Positions 10,948 through 22,210 of a DNA stretch of 64,000 nucleotides are shown here, one piece after another (positions within the stretch are counted from its first letter, which is position 1; every line of letters begins with the position of its first letter). The translations under genes were made by a program, and so were the position numbers. The stretch is from Leptasterias polaris (Eukaryota > Echinodermata > Asteroidea > Forcipulatida > Asteriidae): positions 992,001 to 1,056,000 of the forward strand of contig JAZGTN010000068.1 in NCBI GenBank assembly GCA_037783415.1, written 5' to 3'. Under the pieces are notes generated by a model. It was not told the DNA's origin. It did no database searches and saw nothing but the letters and a program-made list of their open reading frames with translations.

Positions 10948-11848
10948 AGACCAATCCGTACGCGCAGGTGCTACACGCTGCGCCACCATTTTATGCTCGG
11001 GTAATTGCAGCGTAGGATTAACACGCAAAGACAAGGACAAATTGTTGTCTAGTTTACATTTTATGAGGAATGGGTGTCTTGCTTAGCGATTTACACAATC
11101 TTCAAGACGAGACAACATGATTTAATGATGTAGAACACCATAAACATTGCAACTAAGCAAGAGAGAGCACATTTATTTTCTGTCTCTCTATTTTTGTATT
11201 TGCTCCGAATACTATTTATATGGGAGGGATAAAATCCTAGAGCTCTCTATAATGAGTAGGCATAATTGTTTTGTGTTTAACTTTTCGTTTTATAAGGGAA
11301 ATAATTGTCATTTTTAGGGCTAGCTGTTTCGGGCATTGTGAACTTGTATGTGGAAAGCCTCGCCTCGTGTTGGCCTTTTTGTTTGTTTTTTGTTTGTTGT
11401 TTACTTAAGTGACTGTGTTGTGCTATATGTATTGTGTACTATTGATAGGAGAATTAAAACAATTCAAGTGCGGGAGATCACTTTATATTTTAGACGTCAT
11501 CGTATGGATTATGTTTGTTGGTGTTTTTATGGTGAATGCTCGTCCTTTTGAATAGAGGATCGACCGCCTTCCGGTGTCTCTACACACCAAATAACATAAA
11601 ATAAACACAGAAAACGGCGCAAACAAAAGAATGGGAGTTTATGTGTGATAGGCACGGAAACTGCGCGGTTCTGTTCAGTTGCAAGTATTTGATAAGGAAT
11701 GTCCAACATCATTATGTTATGCTGTCCTGGCAGGGAAACTGGGTAAATCGTTGAGGAAGACAATTAATTTGCAAAACAAATATGAAAGACTTTGTGTACA
11801 AAAACCGTGACGGCGCAGCGTGCAGCACCTGCGCGTACGGATTGGTCT
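10948..11848. mobile_element. MITE-like element beside the helix-5 splice donor
   Basis: The left end reads AGACCAATCCGTACGCGCAG and continues to CGCTGCGCC. The right end at about 11810-11848 is its reverse complement with one or two mismatches, giving inverted repeats of about 38 bp. The interior is AT-rich and has no transposase. The right end stops eight bases from the last base of the 7TM exon. It is in copy 2 at 48467-49299. No clear target duplication is visible. Confidence 0.55.
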
Positions 11849-11856
11849 ATACGTAC

Positions 11857-14038
11857 CTTGACATAAATCGCAAGCTCAAGCCAAACTTCTTTGATGCTTG
11901 AAGTATTTTTTTCACCATGGCAGACGCCCTCTTTGAAGATCGGATACCTCTGATAGTCCAGACAAAGCAAACTACATTGAAGCAAATACACAGTATGACT
12001 GGTACACAGAACATGATGAAGATTGCCCACTTGCTTGCAATCCAGCAGGAAACCTCGCTGCCATAGCTGAAATTAAGTCCTGTGCACTCGCAGGAATGCA
12101 AGATGAGATGAGGAATGATCACCAGCAACGGTGAGCACCAGGCAACCAAACACAAGCGACGAAACTTCCGGAGGCTGGTATTGGTCTTGGCTGAAGATAT
12201 GCCGGAGAAAGTGCGCATAAAATCCCATGATATGACCGCCATCCACGCAAATGCCGATAACCAGAAATAATGTGTGACGATGGCAAAAGCACTGCAGAGA
12301 CTTGGAGTTGAAAAATTTGCAACAACTTGGGAAAGGATTGAAAATAGTTGGGCTACAAAGATTGCCAAGGACAAACTCATGACAGCCAATCCTTGAACGT
12401 TTCTCAGAGAAGAGAAAACAGAATAGGTTATCAGGGTTGCTGTGAGCCCGGCTAAAGAGAGACCGAAACAAACGAGGTTCACTATCTGCTCGGCATTTGA
12501 GAAAAGATCCAACTGGGCCTTGGTAAAACAAACTATCGTCTCCCCATTGGGTAATGTGGCGTTTGTTTCTGGGCTCTCGATATATGTAGAGTGCCGGTAC
12601 ATATTGTTAAAATCTGTTAAGGTTTTGCAAATTAAGGTTTTATTTCGCTTTCCACAAAACTGGACGAGCTTTCTTTTCGTAACATTGTCTGTGTGGACAT
12701 CGTATGCTATAGTAGTGGTAATGTTAACCGGGGATATGAGTGTGCCGTCATCAATGACGTAGACAAATAGCTCTCCACTAATATTCATTGATATCGAGGC
12801 TCCTTTTTCGGTAGTAATGCATTCATTGTTGATGTTGCTAGTGTTAGCAATGATTGGTTGTATTGAACAGTCATGCCTCAGTGATGCCTTTGAGAGGCCG
12901 CATCGAAATCCCCAGTCGGTTTGTGTAACGTCACCGTCAACGCGTAAAACCTTATCCAGTGTCCCAGCAAAGTCGCCTATCTCTGAAAGCGTCCAGCTTA
13001 TGATGGAAGCCGTGACCCCTGACCTCCCAACTTGAGATTTTGAATCCAGTGACGACCGCAGGGAAGACGAGAAGTGCAGAGCTAGGTTCAGATTTGAATA
13101 AGCGACGGCGTAGATAAGACACTTCATGGAGTCCAAACCAGAAAGATCATCCTCGCTCTCATTGGTCGAATCTATTGTGATAACTTCTAAGGCGGATTGC
13201 CATCGCCAACAGTAACTGTTTTTTTCAACGTGTATGTTTATGACGGGGTACAGGTAAAGTCTAGGTTCGGGGACTCCGGCGATCAGACTTATGCTAAGAA
13301 CTGGCACATCTATTCTTTCGTTATTGCTCGTTTCTACCGCTGTAACATAATCGACTGAAATAACCAATTTGCATACATTAGCTTTGTCTAAGTCGACGCC
13401 ATTGCACAGTGCACAGTGTGGGTTTTTAAAATGTAAATAATGTGCTTCATAGCCTTGGCAGGATTGTTGAAGCTCATGCGTTTCATTAACACATGTACTA
13501 CAGAGGTTGGCACACGGCCGAGTCACGCTAGACCCCTGATTTCCAACGGAAATTAACATGTCTTCATAATAAGGCGGAATAGTGGTAGCGTTCCTATCCT
13601 CGACTTGTGTTGAGGATATCTTTAGGAACTGTTTGACACCATGACAGTAGGCACACATGATGTTCTTGAAGGTTATACGGAGCGGTAAATACAGTACTGG
13701 CGCTGAATAACGTGGAGATTCGCATTGGTACCTCACCGTATCATTGGACCAGATATCCGGACAGATACTCACCAGCTCGTACTTATTGAATGTAGAACCC
13801 GCCGATAAGCACTCGTAGTATTCTGAGCTGTGCAATAAGCTAACCAAGTTCGGAAACGGGTGAGATTCGAATTCGGGTTTATTTGAGAGTACGCAAGTAT
13901 CGATGTCGAAGCAGCAATCCTTGAAGATGTGGCACATGAAATCACAACCGCATTGGTCGAAAGTTGGTAGGTCGCCACAGCGACCACGGCAAGTCTGGTA
14001 CGGTAAGATGTGAACTGTTACATTATTCATTGTTACAT
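11857..14038 (-). CDS. Gene 1, main exon: somatomedin-B domain, ectodomain and helices 1-5
   Basis: The exon follows the acceptor TTTTTTGCAG, in phase 1 with the SRCR exon at 14501-14851. It starts with a somatomedin-B domain having all eight cysteines (CRGRCGDL...CGCDFMC...CC...C). A roughly 430-residue extracellular region with several N-glycosylation sequons follows. Hydrophobic helices 1-5 include SLCSAFAIVTHYFWLSAFAW (helix 3) and WAIFIMFCVPVILCICFN (helix 5). The fold resembles class B receptors, possibly methuselah-like; I cannot point to a clear GPS cleavage motif. Near the 3' end the codons MVKK are followed by an A7 run where gene 2 has A8. Gene 2 reads NTSSIKEVWLELAIYVK up to the donor AAG|GTACGT, but gene 1 shifts frame and stops at 11847 in the intron. 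Confidence 0.8.
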
Positions 14039-14500
14039 CTGCAAAAAACCAAAGCAATTGAATCCCTGCCAATTAAAAACAACTAAGACTATTTGCATCC
14101 AGATATAATAACTGTTTCCATTAACTAAATTTGTTTTTGTTTATTTATCTTGTCAAACAAGATTCCAAAGTAAAAATAAACCATTAGCTTGCAAAGCTCA
14201 TGTTTCGAAAAGAAACTCTGCCCAAGTCAATTTTAGAATATCTGTTTACTCACTTCAACTTTTATCAGTGGATAATAACTTTAAAAGACGTTTTAGGTTT
14301 TTAAACCGGTCGCAATATGAAGCCTCTCGAGGACGGTCTGGTCCCTTGTCGCAATACCTGTTCGTACCTTGAATATTAGGTCAGGTGTCAGTCTCGGTCT
14401 AATACGACCACGTTTTGATATCAGCAGGAAAATGTTAAAAGCATCCTTCATTTTAAGAGGAGCGATAACAAAATCCGTGATAATTAACATTGCTTCTTAC

Positions 14501-14851
14501 CTATACTGCATTCGATGTGAAGGTTATATCCACCATGCCTGAAACATCGATTTTCCACCCCAAGCCACGACATGCTGCCACGAGAATCTTCACGGAAAAC
14601 ATACTCAAGACCCTGTCTTTCCTTCGGCTCAAGAAATTGCCAGTTATAAGCGCAATTTTGACCAAGACCACCGCAGACGTTTTCAAGGATTTCCCCAACT
14701 TTCCCGCTCTTTTGATCATAAAAGCAAGCTGGTGCCCAGACGGACTCGTTGTGCCTCAATTCCAGAATACCAACTAAATGTGAAGAGCCGTTGACGAGAC
14801 GAATGTCAAACAAATCTTTCAAGTTCACGTTGGTAGCAATGACCTCATCAT
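14501..14851 (-). CDS. Gene 1, SRCR-like exon B2
   Basis: A 351-bp exon, phase 1 at both ends, with acceptor TATTTCCAG and donor ATAG|GTAAGAAG. The encoded domain starts DEVIATNVNL and contains DIRLVNGSSHLVG, then ELRHNES.WAPACF and a closing WLGVENRCFRHGG...IECSI. This follows the SRCR pattern (VRLVNGSS.G.LEV.H.G.W..VC) with several usual cysteines changed or displaced, so it is a divergent SRCR domain. SRCR domains are extracellular recognition modules. It is the last one before the somatomedin-B exon. Confidence 0.7.
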
Positions 14852-15665
14852 CTGGAAATAAAATACACGTGAATCCAAACGTTTGTTTAATAGTGGTATA
14901 TAAAATATTCAGTGACAGCTTGGTATGTGCCCGGCAGAGCAGCTTAAAGCTTTGCACCCCTCCTCCATGCACACAAATATGTCATTTAATATAGGAAGAT
15001 TAAATTCTGCATCGAAATGACAAAATAATGTCAAAGTAATGTTGTCAGAAAAAGAAGGGCGTAAGCAACTACATGATTCCTGACAAAACAAAATGTGGCA
15101 TTACTGTTACGTTTTTTTCGAATTACCACAAAGATGAGTTTCTTATTCCCGTGCAGAATTTAACTTTCTTATAATGAGTAATAAATGACAGAAAACTGGT
15201 CAAACTTTCACTTTCAGTTTTCTTAAAATCATAAATTTTCACACCCTTTCTCCGTTAAGTCTAAGGTCCTGTTCGGGCACACGAGGAGTGTCCCATCTAC
15301 AAAAATGTACCAAGGAATCAAAATAATGTCAGTTGCTTATCGGTTTTAAGGTAAACTCCATCTTTCTAGTTTAACATAAGTTGTTTGACCTAATACCTTA
15401 ACTTGATTTCATTTATGGGGGATGTCAATTTGTTTTCGACGATTCACTGCGTAAAATAAAGGGGGACTTCTCCGAGGCAAGCTCTTGGTGGCGCACAATT
15501 TTTAATGAATCACAAGAATTTCTGTGGGTGTTTAGTACGTAAGGATTGTCCCAGAAAAACAAAAATAGCAAGCGTATGTATAGCCACTAAAAGCGTTGAA
15601 CAGCCCCATTAAACTAGATGCGTCACGTATTTGACTGTCTCTAAATAAATGATGTGTATGCCTAC

Positions 15666-16067
15666 CATAAGCACAAACCAACTCCCAGTCACTGTCACTG
15701 TCACTGTCACTTTCCCAGTCGCTGTCACTGAGACTGTCACTTTCCCAGTCACTGTCAAAGCTGTGCCCATGTACCTGGACCTCACATCGTAACACAGTAC
15801 TTCGGAGAAACTCCAGAAACGTATAGTCATTAGAGGAACAACGTGTAGTATTCACTTTAGGGAGCTCGTCATCTGGATCGTTGATCTTACACGGGTTTCC
15901 GGTACCTATGGCCATCGGATATCCCAGATGTTTACAAACCAAATCAGCTCCGTCTCTTAAAATATGCCCAGAGCATGGATGTTTTAGTCTTGCCCATCGG
16001 GCGACACCAAGGTTCACCCCCACCAAGCCTTCGCGAGCAGTACAACCTCCTGACAGTCGAGCGGTTT
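15666..16067 (-). CDS. Gene 1, SRCR-like exon A2 with Ser/Asp repeat
   Basis: A 402-bp phase 1-1 exon with donor TTATG|GTAGG. It reads RLSGGCTAREG, then WARLKHPCSGHI, then the SRCR hallmark ADLVCKHLGYPMA, and ends DWELVCAYG. Before the end a microsatellite-coded stretch repeats SDSDWE and (SD)n over about 25 residues. The acceptor used (AATGAAG|AA) is chosen because copy 2 has a clean ACAG|AA at the same point; it is weak here. Confidence 0.65.
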
Positions 16068-16460
16068 CTTCATTGCGGGAAACAAACAAAAATAAAAATA
16101 ATCACTCCCCTGACACAAATCAAAAACCAATGTGAGGATAGTATCTCCTATTACTTAAAAAAACAAAACAACATTTTGTGGAAGTTCTGCCATATTGACC
16201 CAAATTACCTGACGTCATAACCACCGTATTTTTGGAAGTGAGTCAACTACTTTGTCATAAACAGTTTGCTTAGCAGAAACGGGCTACTAACAATCATACG
16301 ATGGTAAGGTTTGTGACTGTTCCAACTACATTTTGCGAAAACTTTGTTAAACACCTTTTCTGTTTAACATCTTGATTTTAGCTGGAAAATGTTAAAGCAT
16401 AATTCACTTTTAGAAGTGCAATCGATAACAAAATCCGTAATAAATTGAACTGCCTCTTAC

Positions 16461-16811
16461 CTATGCTGCATTCGATATACAGATTATATCCACCATGCCT
16501 GAGACAGCGATTTTCCACACCAAGCCATGACACATTTCCTTGGGTATCTTCGCGGGAAACAAACTCAAAACCCTGGCTTTCCTTCGGTTCAACAAATTTC
16601 CAGTTATAAACGCATTTCTGACCAAGATTGTTGCAGGCGTTTTCTAGGATTTCCACAATTTTCCCGCTCTTTTGATCATAAAAGCAGGCTGGTGCCCAGT
16701 TCGACTCCTTGTGTCTCAATTCCAAAGTACCAACTAAATGTGAAGAGCCGTTGACAAGACGAATATCAAACAAATCAGTCAAGTTCGCGTTGGTAGCAAT
16801 AACCTCATCAT
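16461..16811 (-). CDS. Gene 1, SRCR-like exon B1
   Basis: A 351-bp phase 1-1 exon with acceptor ATTTTCAG and donor ATAG|GTAAGAGG. The product parallels exon B2: DEVIATNANLTDLFDIRLVN, HKESNWAPACFYDQKSG, WLGVENRCLRHGG. It forms a tandem cassette with exon A1, duplicated as the B2/A2 pair, with related intron sequence between. Confidence 0.7.
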
Positions 16812-16971
16812 CTGAAAATAAAATACACGCGAACCCAGAGTTGTGTTTAGTAGTATAGAAATGTTCAATGCTTTTAAGTCTTTTAATCATGACAGCTTGT
16901 CATGTGCCCGGAAGAGTGGCGTTAGGCTCGGCGCCCTTCTTCCATATAACATTACAGGAGAAAAAAAACAC

Positions 16972-18337
16972 TTAATAGATTAAGTGGAGGAGGTCTCCTA
17001 AAAGCAAGCTTGTTAGATGGAGACCCCCCGAATTTGTGTACATACATACTTCTATGAGAAGAAACAAAGTAAAGTGCAAACTGAAATAATTGAATACACA
17101 CAAACTAGTTACACATGAAAGGACACGGACAAAACACAAACAGGACAACAATAATGGTTCAGTAGGTGGCTGTGTGGAGATAAGTAGATAAGTAGAAACA
17201 TAATAGGCACTGTTGAATCAATAAAATAGTGAGCGTATAACAAAAACAGAATATTGATTAATACAATCAAACAAGGTATTTTTGTAAGAGGACCGTTTTA
17301 AGTTTTTTTTTAAAGGTATAAGGGCTCTTGCATTTTTTTAGAGTATCGCTAAGGGAATTCCAGTACTTAGGTCCTTGAAAAGAAACACAATTAATGGATT
17401 TGGTTGAATGAACACATGGGATATGGAAACCATCTGAGTATCTAGTTGAATAAGAATGGATTTGAGAATTAAACATAAACATATTCTGGAAGGACTTGGG
17501 TAATTTATTGGAAATGAATTGATTCATAAATATTCCAAGCTGAAGTAAGTATATCTCAGGGACTTTAAGGGTTCTATGATAAAGGAATAATGGGTTAGAG
17601 TGGGCACGAAAGTCAACACAGTTAATAATTCTAAGGGCTCTTTTTTGTAAAATGATGACACGATTCAATAAATATACACTTGATTTACCCCAGGCAAGGA
17701 TGCCATAGGAAATATACGGCAAAATTAAAGCAGAGTAAATATTGTACAGGATGTTTGATGGGAAAAAATATTTTAGTTTGTTGATAATTCCAATGTTTCT
17801 AGAAATCAATTTACATAAGTGGTTAATATGTTGATTCCATGAAAGTTTATCATCAATATACAATCCAAGGAATTTAACACAATCGGTACGCAGAAGAGGT
17901 GAATTGTCAAAAATAATATCACATGGGAGATTTTTGATGGAATGGCTAAATAACATGAAATTAGTTTTCTTAATATTAATGGATAGTTTATTAGCTTTTA
18001 TCCAATTAGAGATACATATAAGCTCCTTATTCACAGTATTAAAAAGTGTGTCCAGGCTTCTATGGGAACAAAATAAATTTGAGTCGTCGGCAAAAAGAAT
18101 AAAGGTGAACTTATCAGAAGATTTAGGGAAATCGTTTATATAAATTGAAAATAGAAGAGGAGCCAAGAGGGATCCTTGGGGTATGCCACAAATTAATGAC
18201 TTGAGAGAGGACTCTTTCCCGTCAATACAGACAAATTGTTTACGGTTAGAGAGATAATTCCTGAACCACTCCAAGGCAATACCTCGAATGCCATGAAAGG
18301 AAAGTTTGGACAAAAGGATGGAATGATTTATGGGAAT
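16972..18337 (-). mobile_element. 5'-truncated CR1/Jockey-group LINE insertion, copy 1 only
   Basis: Copy 2 lacks this block: its sequence passes from GAAGATTAAGATC to GGGGGATGAAAAAAAACACG at about 54245-54290. The A-rich words at 16963-16972 and 18337-18350 look like a degenerate target duplication around GAAAAAAAAC. The element lies on the minus strand in the intron between exons B1 and A1. Its 3' UTR (16972-17266) includes GGAGGTCTCCTAAAAGC. Confidence 0.7.
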
Positions 18338-18352
18338 GAAAAAAAAACCCAC
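17267..18352 (-). pseudogene. Reverse transcriptase of the truncated LINE (C-terminal part)
   Basis: About 355 codons without a stop, covering the second half of a non-LTR reverse transcriptase. INHSILLSKLSFHG comes first, then GIPQGSLLAPLLFSIYIND, the catalytic FADD at residues 87-90, and the end motif FQGPKYWNSLSDTLKKC. The endonuclease and the first catalytic aspartate block (AFD) are missing at the truncation near 18337, so the copy cannot be active. The first few codons may be flanking sequence. The motifs fit the CR1/Jockey group; I cannot fix the clade further. Confidence 0.8.
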
Positions 18353-19079
18353 ACAACAAAAAACGTCAAAATAACATTCCCAGTACCAAAAGGCGTAAAC
18401 AATTATTGGCTCATGACAAAAACAAAAATGGCATTACTGTTACATGTTGTTGTGGTAGAATTACCACAGAGATAAGTTTATCATTTCCGTGAAGAATTGA
18501 ACTTTCCTATAATGAGTTATGAATGGCAAAAAACGATTAAACTTTCACGCTCAGTTTTCTTAATATCATTAAGTCCTTTATCCGTTAACTTGAGTCGTTA
18601 GATCATGTTTCGGGCAGACGACGAGTTCGCACATCTACCAAAATATACCAAGGAATCAAAAATAATGTCAGTTGCTTATATTTTCTCTATAAAGGTAAAC
18701 TGTAGGAAAAAAGTGACTTCTCCGAGGCACGCTCTTGGTGGCGCACTATACTATGAACTACCTCGATTTCCGCGGGTGCTTAGTACGTAAAGGACGTACT
18801 CAAGTTGTTTGACCTGTTTTGAACTATTTTCTAACTATGGGGGACTTCAATTAGTTTTTAGATGATGCACTGTGTTAAAAGGGTGACTTCTGCAAGGCAA
18901 GCGCAGGTGGCACTTTATATTATGAATCATCCGAATTTCTGTGGGTGCTACTGCTTAGTACGTAAATGATTTACCAAGACTAGCAAGTATTGCAAGCATG
19001 TGTATCTAAAGCATGGATTCGTCTGTAACTAAATCAGCACTCAATGTTGTCTCTCAAAATAAATTATGTATACGCCTAC

Positions 19080-19478
19080 CATAAGCACAGGCCAACTCCC
19101 AGTCATTGTCACGTGGACTGTCACTGTTGCTAGAACCGGATCTTTCCAAGTCCCAGGCATTGTCAGAGCCGTACAAATTGACCTGATCCTCGCAACTTAA
19201 CACAGTATTTCGGAGATACTCCAGAAGCGTACTGCCACTAGAGGAACAATTTTTAGACTTTACTTCAGGGAGCTCGTCATCTGGCTCGCTGATCTTACAC
19301 GGGTTGCCAGTCCCTAATGCCATAGGATATCCCAGATGTTTACAAACCAAATCAGCCCCGGCTCTTGAGATATATCCGGAGCATGGATGCTTTAGTCTTG
19401 CCCATCCGACTGCACCAAGGCTCACCTCCACCCATCCCTCACGAGCAGTACAGCCTCCTGACAGTCGAACAGTGTCTA
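19080..19478 (-). CDS. Gene 1, SRCR-like exon A1
   Basis: A 399-bp phase 1-1 exon with acceptor CCGCAAAG and donor TTATG|GTAGGC. It contains DTVRLSGGCTAREGWVEVSL, WARLKHPCSGYI, ADLVCKHLGYPMA and DWELACAYG, the pattern of the A-type divergent SRCR domain. Its Ser/Asp stretch before the final strand (SGSSNSDSPRDNDWE) differs from exon A2 and from copy 2. The LINE insertion lengthens the intron between it and exon B1. Confidence 0.7.
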
Positions 19479-20554
19479 CTTTGCGGGAAAAAAACAAAAC
19501 ATAAAACAAATACACGTGCATAAAAACAAATTAACGAGGATGCTATAATACTGCTATTTATTTTATAAAAAAACTAAACATTCTGATTTTTTATGCCATA
19601 TTTACCCATTTATATGACGCTATCAACACTGTAGTTTGGGGTAGCAAAAATACGATATAATGTGTATCATTGTTTGTGACTGGTTCCCTATCAAATTTTG
19701 CAAAAACTTTTGACACATCATTTAGTGCTAACTAAACAGCTTTGGGTCCAGGGAACATTTTAGGCAATGCACGTGTAGTTCGACGCGCACCATAATCGTT
19801 TATACATTCCTTTTGACTTCCAACAGTTTTTAACCATTTCCTGGGTAATTTTTACATAGATTACGGTTCATACTGACCCCAAAACGGGTCAGGCCACACA
19901 GGACCAGGATCTAGGTCATACGGTACAAATGAAAAGACGCCTGGAAAGATTGTTTCGTTTCGACCCCCGTGGGTCTACCTTTTAAATGTATTTATGGTTA
20001 GTTGTAGACATATTAAACACTACACTAAAAGTTCTCCAAAAAATATCCAGTCAAACTTGCGAAACATACAAAGTTTGCTAAAAACAAATTGATGGCCGCA
20101 ATCTTAAAAATTGCGCGCGATTAATTTGCGAACTGAACTCTGCCGACACACAAACATAAAATTGCGCGGCTGAAACACGGAATCGACCATAGACAGCGCG
20201 GCGTATCGATTCCTCTCGTTGCTAACCCTGAAAGGGAAGTGCTGAAAGTCACACTTCCAGGGGCTACGATCAAGCAAGGTGAACGACAGTTATAGGATGG
20301 TTAACAACGCTTCTCTGCCCATTTTCTTTCGATGTCTCTCGCCGGAACACTCGCTAGTTCCTTAAAGATTAAGGGGCAGAAAAGTGCCTAGGCAAACTGT
20401 CTCCTTTTTTGTCACATCCTCCCTCCTTTCCATCCTCCCTCCTTTCCGTCGCCCCCCCCCCCCCCACCACACACACACCTTATTCTTATGGATATTTCCT
20501 TACCAGGCCCGTAACTAGGGTAGGGGGTGGGGGCCGCTCCGGTATACTTTTCTT

Positions 20555-20720
20555 TGTTGAATCCCAAATCATTTAAAATTTACCCAGTCAGATTCCCTTG
20601 TGGTTTCGATATCTGGCTGCGTCTTCCAAAGTTGTATCGTATACTTGTGGCTTCACGGCAGTTTACGGTTGAGTGGCTTCTGACTGGCGGCACCCCCGGC
20701 TCCCGAACAAGGATATTGAC
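20555..20720 (+). repeat. SINE body lacking the tRNA-like head
   Basis: CTTTGTTGAATCCCAAATC, then CAGTCAGATTCCCTTGTGGTTT match the body of the neighbouring SINE at 20826-20882. No promoter boxes precede this copy, so it appears 5'-truncated. Confidence 0.4.
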
Positions 20721-20739
20721 AAAATAGGAAGACCGCCAA

Positions 20740-20885
20740 CATAGGGCTGAAAGCTCAGTTGGTAGAGCGCCGGCACGCTAATCCGGAGGTCGTTGGTTCA
20801 AATTCCGCTCTAGCTAGTCAATTTCTCTTTGTTCAGCCCAAACTCGTTTAAACCGATAGCCAGTCAGTTTGCCTTGTGGTTTATT
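20740..20885 (+). repeat. tRNA-derived SINE
   Basis: The head (20743-20816) carries an A box around AGCTCAGTTGGTAGAGC and a B box GGTTCAAATTCC, the internal pol III promoter. It is followed by TCAATTTCTCTTTGTTCAGCC and an AAATAAATAAATA tail near 20900. The acceptor ends pair poorly and the anticodon loop lacks the usual U33, so it is not a functional tRNA. Confidence 0.6.
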
Positions 20886-21008
20886 TTTGGATAACAAAAT
20901 AAATAAATAAATAAATGGGCCTAAATAAAAAGAAAAACAAATTAAACAAATAAAAATAAATAAAAACAAATCCAAATGGCTGGAATTGGGCCTTCACTAA
21001 CAAAAAAG

Positions 21009-21094
21009 AAATCCAGGCCCCCCCCCCCCCCGCGACGGGCGGCTCTAACGCGCCGATGTCCTTTCATATTTGCCCCCCCCCCCCCCCCCCCCCC
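21009..21094. repeat. Two long C tracts
   Basis: Runs of C at about 21009-21022 and 21065-21094 are separated by a GC-rich spacer. Such tracts are frequent in this window and often lie in or beside mobile sequence. Confidence 0.8.
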
Positions 21095-21859
21095 GAAACA
21101 AATAAGAATTAAAAATAAAAAATAAAATAAAATAGATAACTAAAATAGATAAATAAATACAAAAAGTATTTAACAAAACAAATTAAAAACAATTAACAAA
21201 TCATAATCGCCTCCTCCCCTCAAAAAGTATTAATAATAATTCCTTGTTACAGACCTACACTTGGCGCGCTTGCACACGGCTTCATGTATGATTTCACTCT
21301 TCCCTAAACATTATTACACAATAATTTGTAATAAATTGTGCTTTCTCAGCTTTGACAGATTTTAGGTGAGGAAAACACATTTATCACGGAGTCTTAATCA
21401 CTCGACCGAGGCATGGGCGCCGCCATGTTTGTTTGGGCGCCGCCATGTTTGTTTGGGCGTCACATGACCTATGATCTAGGTTGTGATTGGCAAATTTGGA
21501 TCACATGGTGTCTGTGCGCAGGTATTTCAAACAAAATGTAACGAGCCGACGTATCACATTCGTAAACAGTGCTTGGTCGCTTTCGATTATATAGTGCAAT
21601 GTTTGGTCGATAATTTCTCAAACTTTTACTGGCGTTTTTGTGAAGAACTTTTCGGAATAGTAATCTCCAGCTATTTCTGTTAAAAACTGCAGAGTTCTCT
21701 TAGACCCACAGGGGTCGGAACGGGACGAGAAGATACAGTATGGCCTAATCCGAGTCATTTCTGACTCGGGAAGTTTTGAGATGTGTAGAAAATACATTTT
21801 CAATTCCGCGAGACTTGTTACGGTAAAACGGTTAATTGTAAATTGCCCATGGGTCTCAC

Positions 21860-22210
21860 CTGTAATGCACAACAAAGCTAAGTCAGAGCTATGATCACAG
21901 CTCATCCGTTGAAATGACCATTCACTCATCCAACACCGCGTCGTAACCATCGTATCATTCGGACATTGTACCCCCTTAGACCAAATTGGCCCATTCACCT
22001 TCCCGTATCGTTCTCCTGCCGGGCTGACGGAGTAAGTTCCCACGTACCCCAGTCGGTGGCACATGTCTAGGTCCTCTGGGAGATCGCAAATATGGTAGCC
22101 GGTTGCCTGGCACACGGTGCCCCACTCCTTTCCCGGTGGGCGTATCTCTAGCCTCCCCTCGTTCAGACTCGGTCCGCCCTCTAACCTCACATCCCAGTCA
22201 AGTTTGTAAC
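21860..22210 (-). CDS. Gene 1, canonical SRCR exon
   Basis: A 351-bp phase 1-1 exon with acceptor GCCAATCTAG and donor TTACAG|GTGAGA. The domain is a recognisable SRCR: DVRLEGGPSLNEGRLEIRPP, EWGTVCQATG, LDMCHRLGYVG, GPIWSKGVQCP and a closing CDHSSDLALLC. It is the most N-terminal of the five SRCR domains and joins in phase with the signal-peptide exon. Copy 2 has three more residues in the segment after VQCP. Confidence 0.75.

Larger units (their letters stand above)
19920..21745. mobile_element. Copy-1-specific 1.8-kb insertion with SINE sequences
   Basis: Copy 2 runs directly from GGACCAGGCTCCGGGTC to ATTTCTGACTCGG (56041-56070), whereas copy 1 is interrupted. Near the two ends are related inverted words: CGACCCCCGTGGGTCTAC at 19963 and AGACCCACAGGGGTCGGAAC at 21702. 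They suggest imperfect inverted repeats of a DNA element. Inside are two SINE parts, C tracts, an AAATAAATA-rich stretch and a doubled GCGCCGCCATGTTTGTTTGG at 21417-21458. No transposase is seen. Confidence 0.45.

Noticed and set aside
12442..12762. Plus-strand ORF of 106 codons, repeated at 49894-50214
   Set aside because: It is antisense to the receptor exon; its conservation is explained by the minus-strand protein.
20743..20816. A functional tRNA gene
   Set aside because: Promoter boxes are good, but the acceptor stem pairs poorly, the anticodon loop lacks U33, and a SINE body follows directly.
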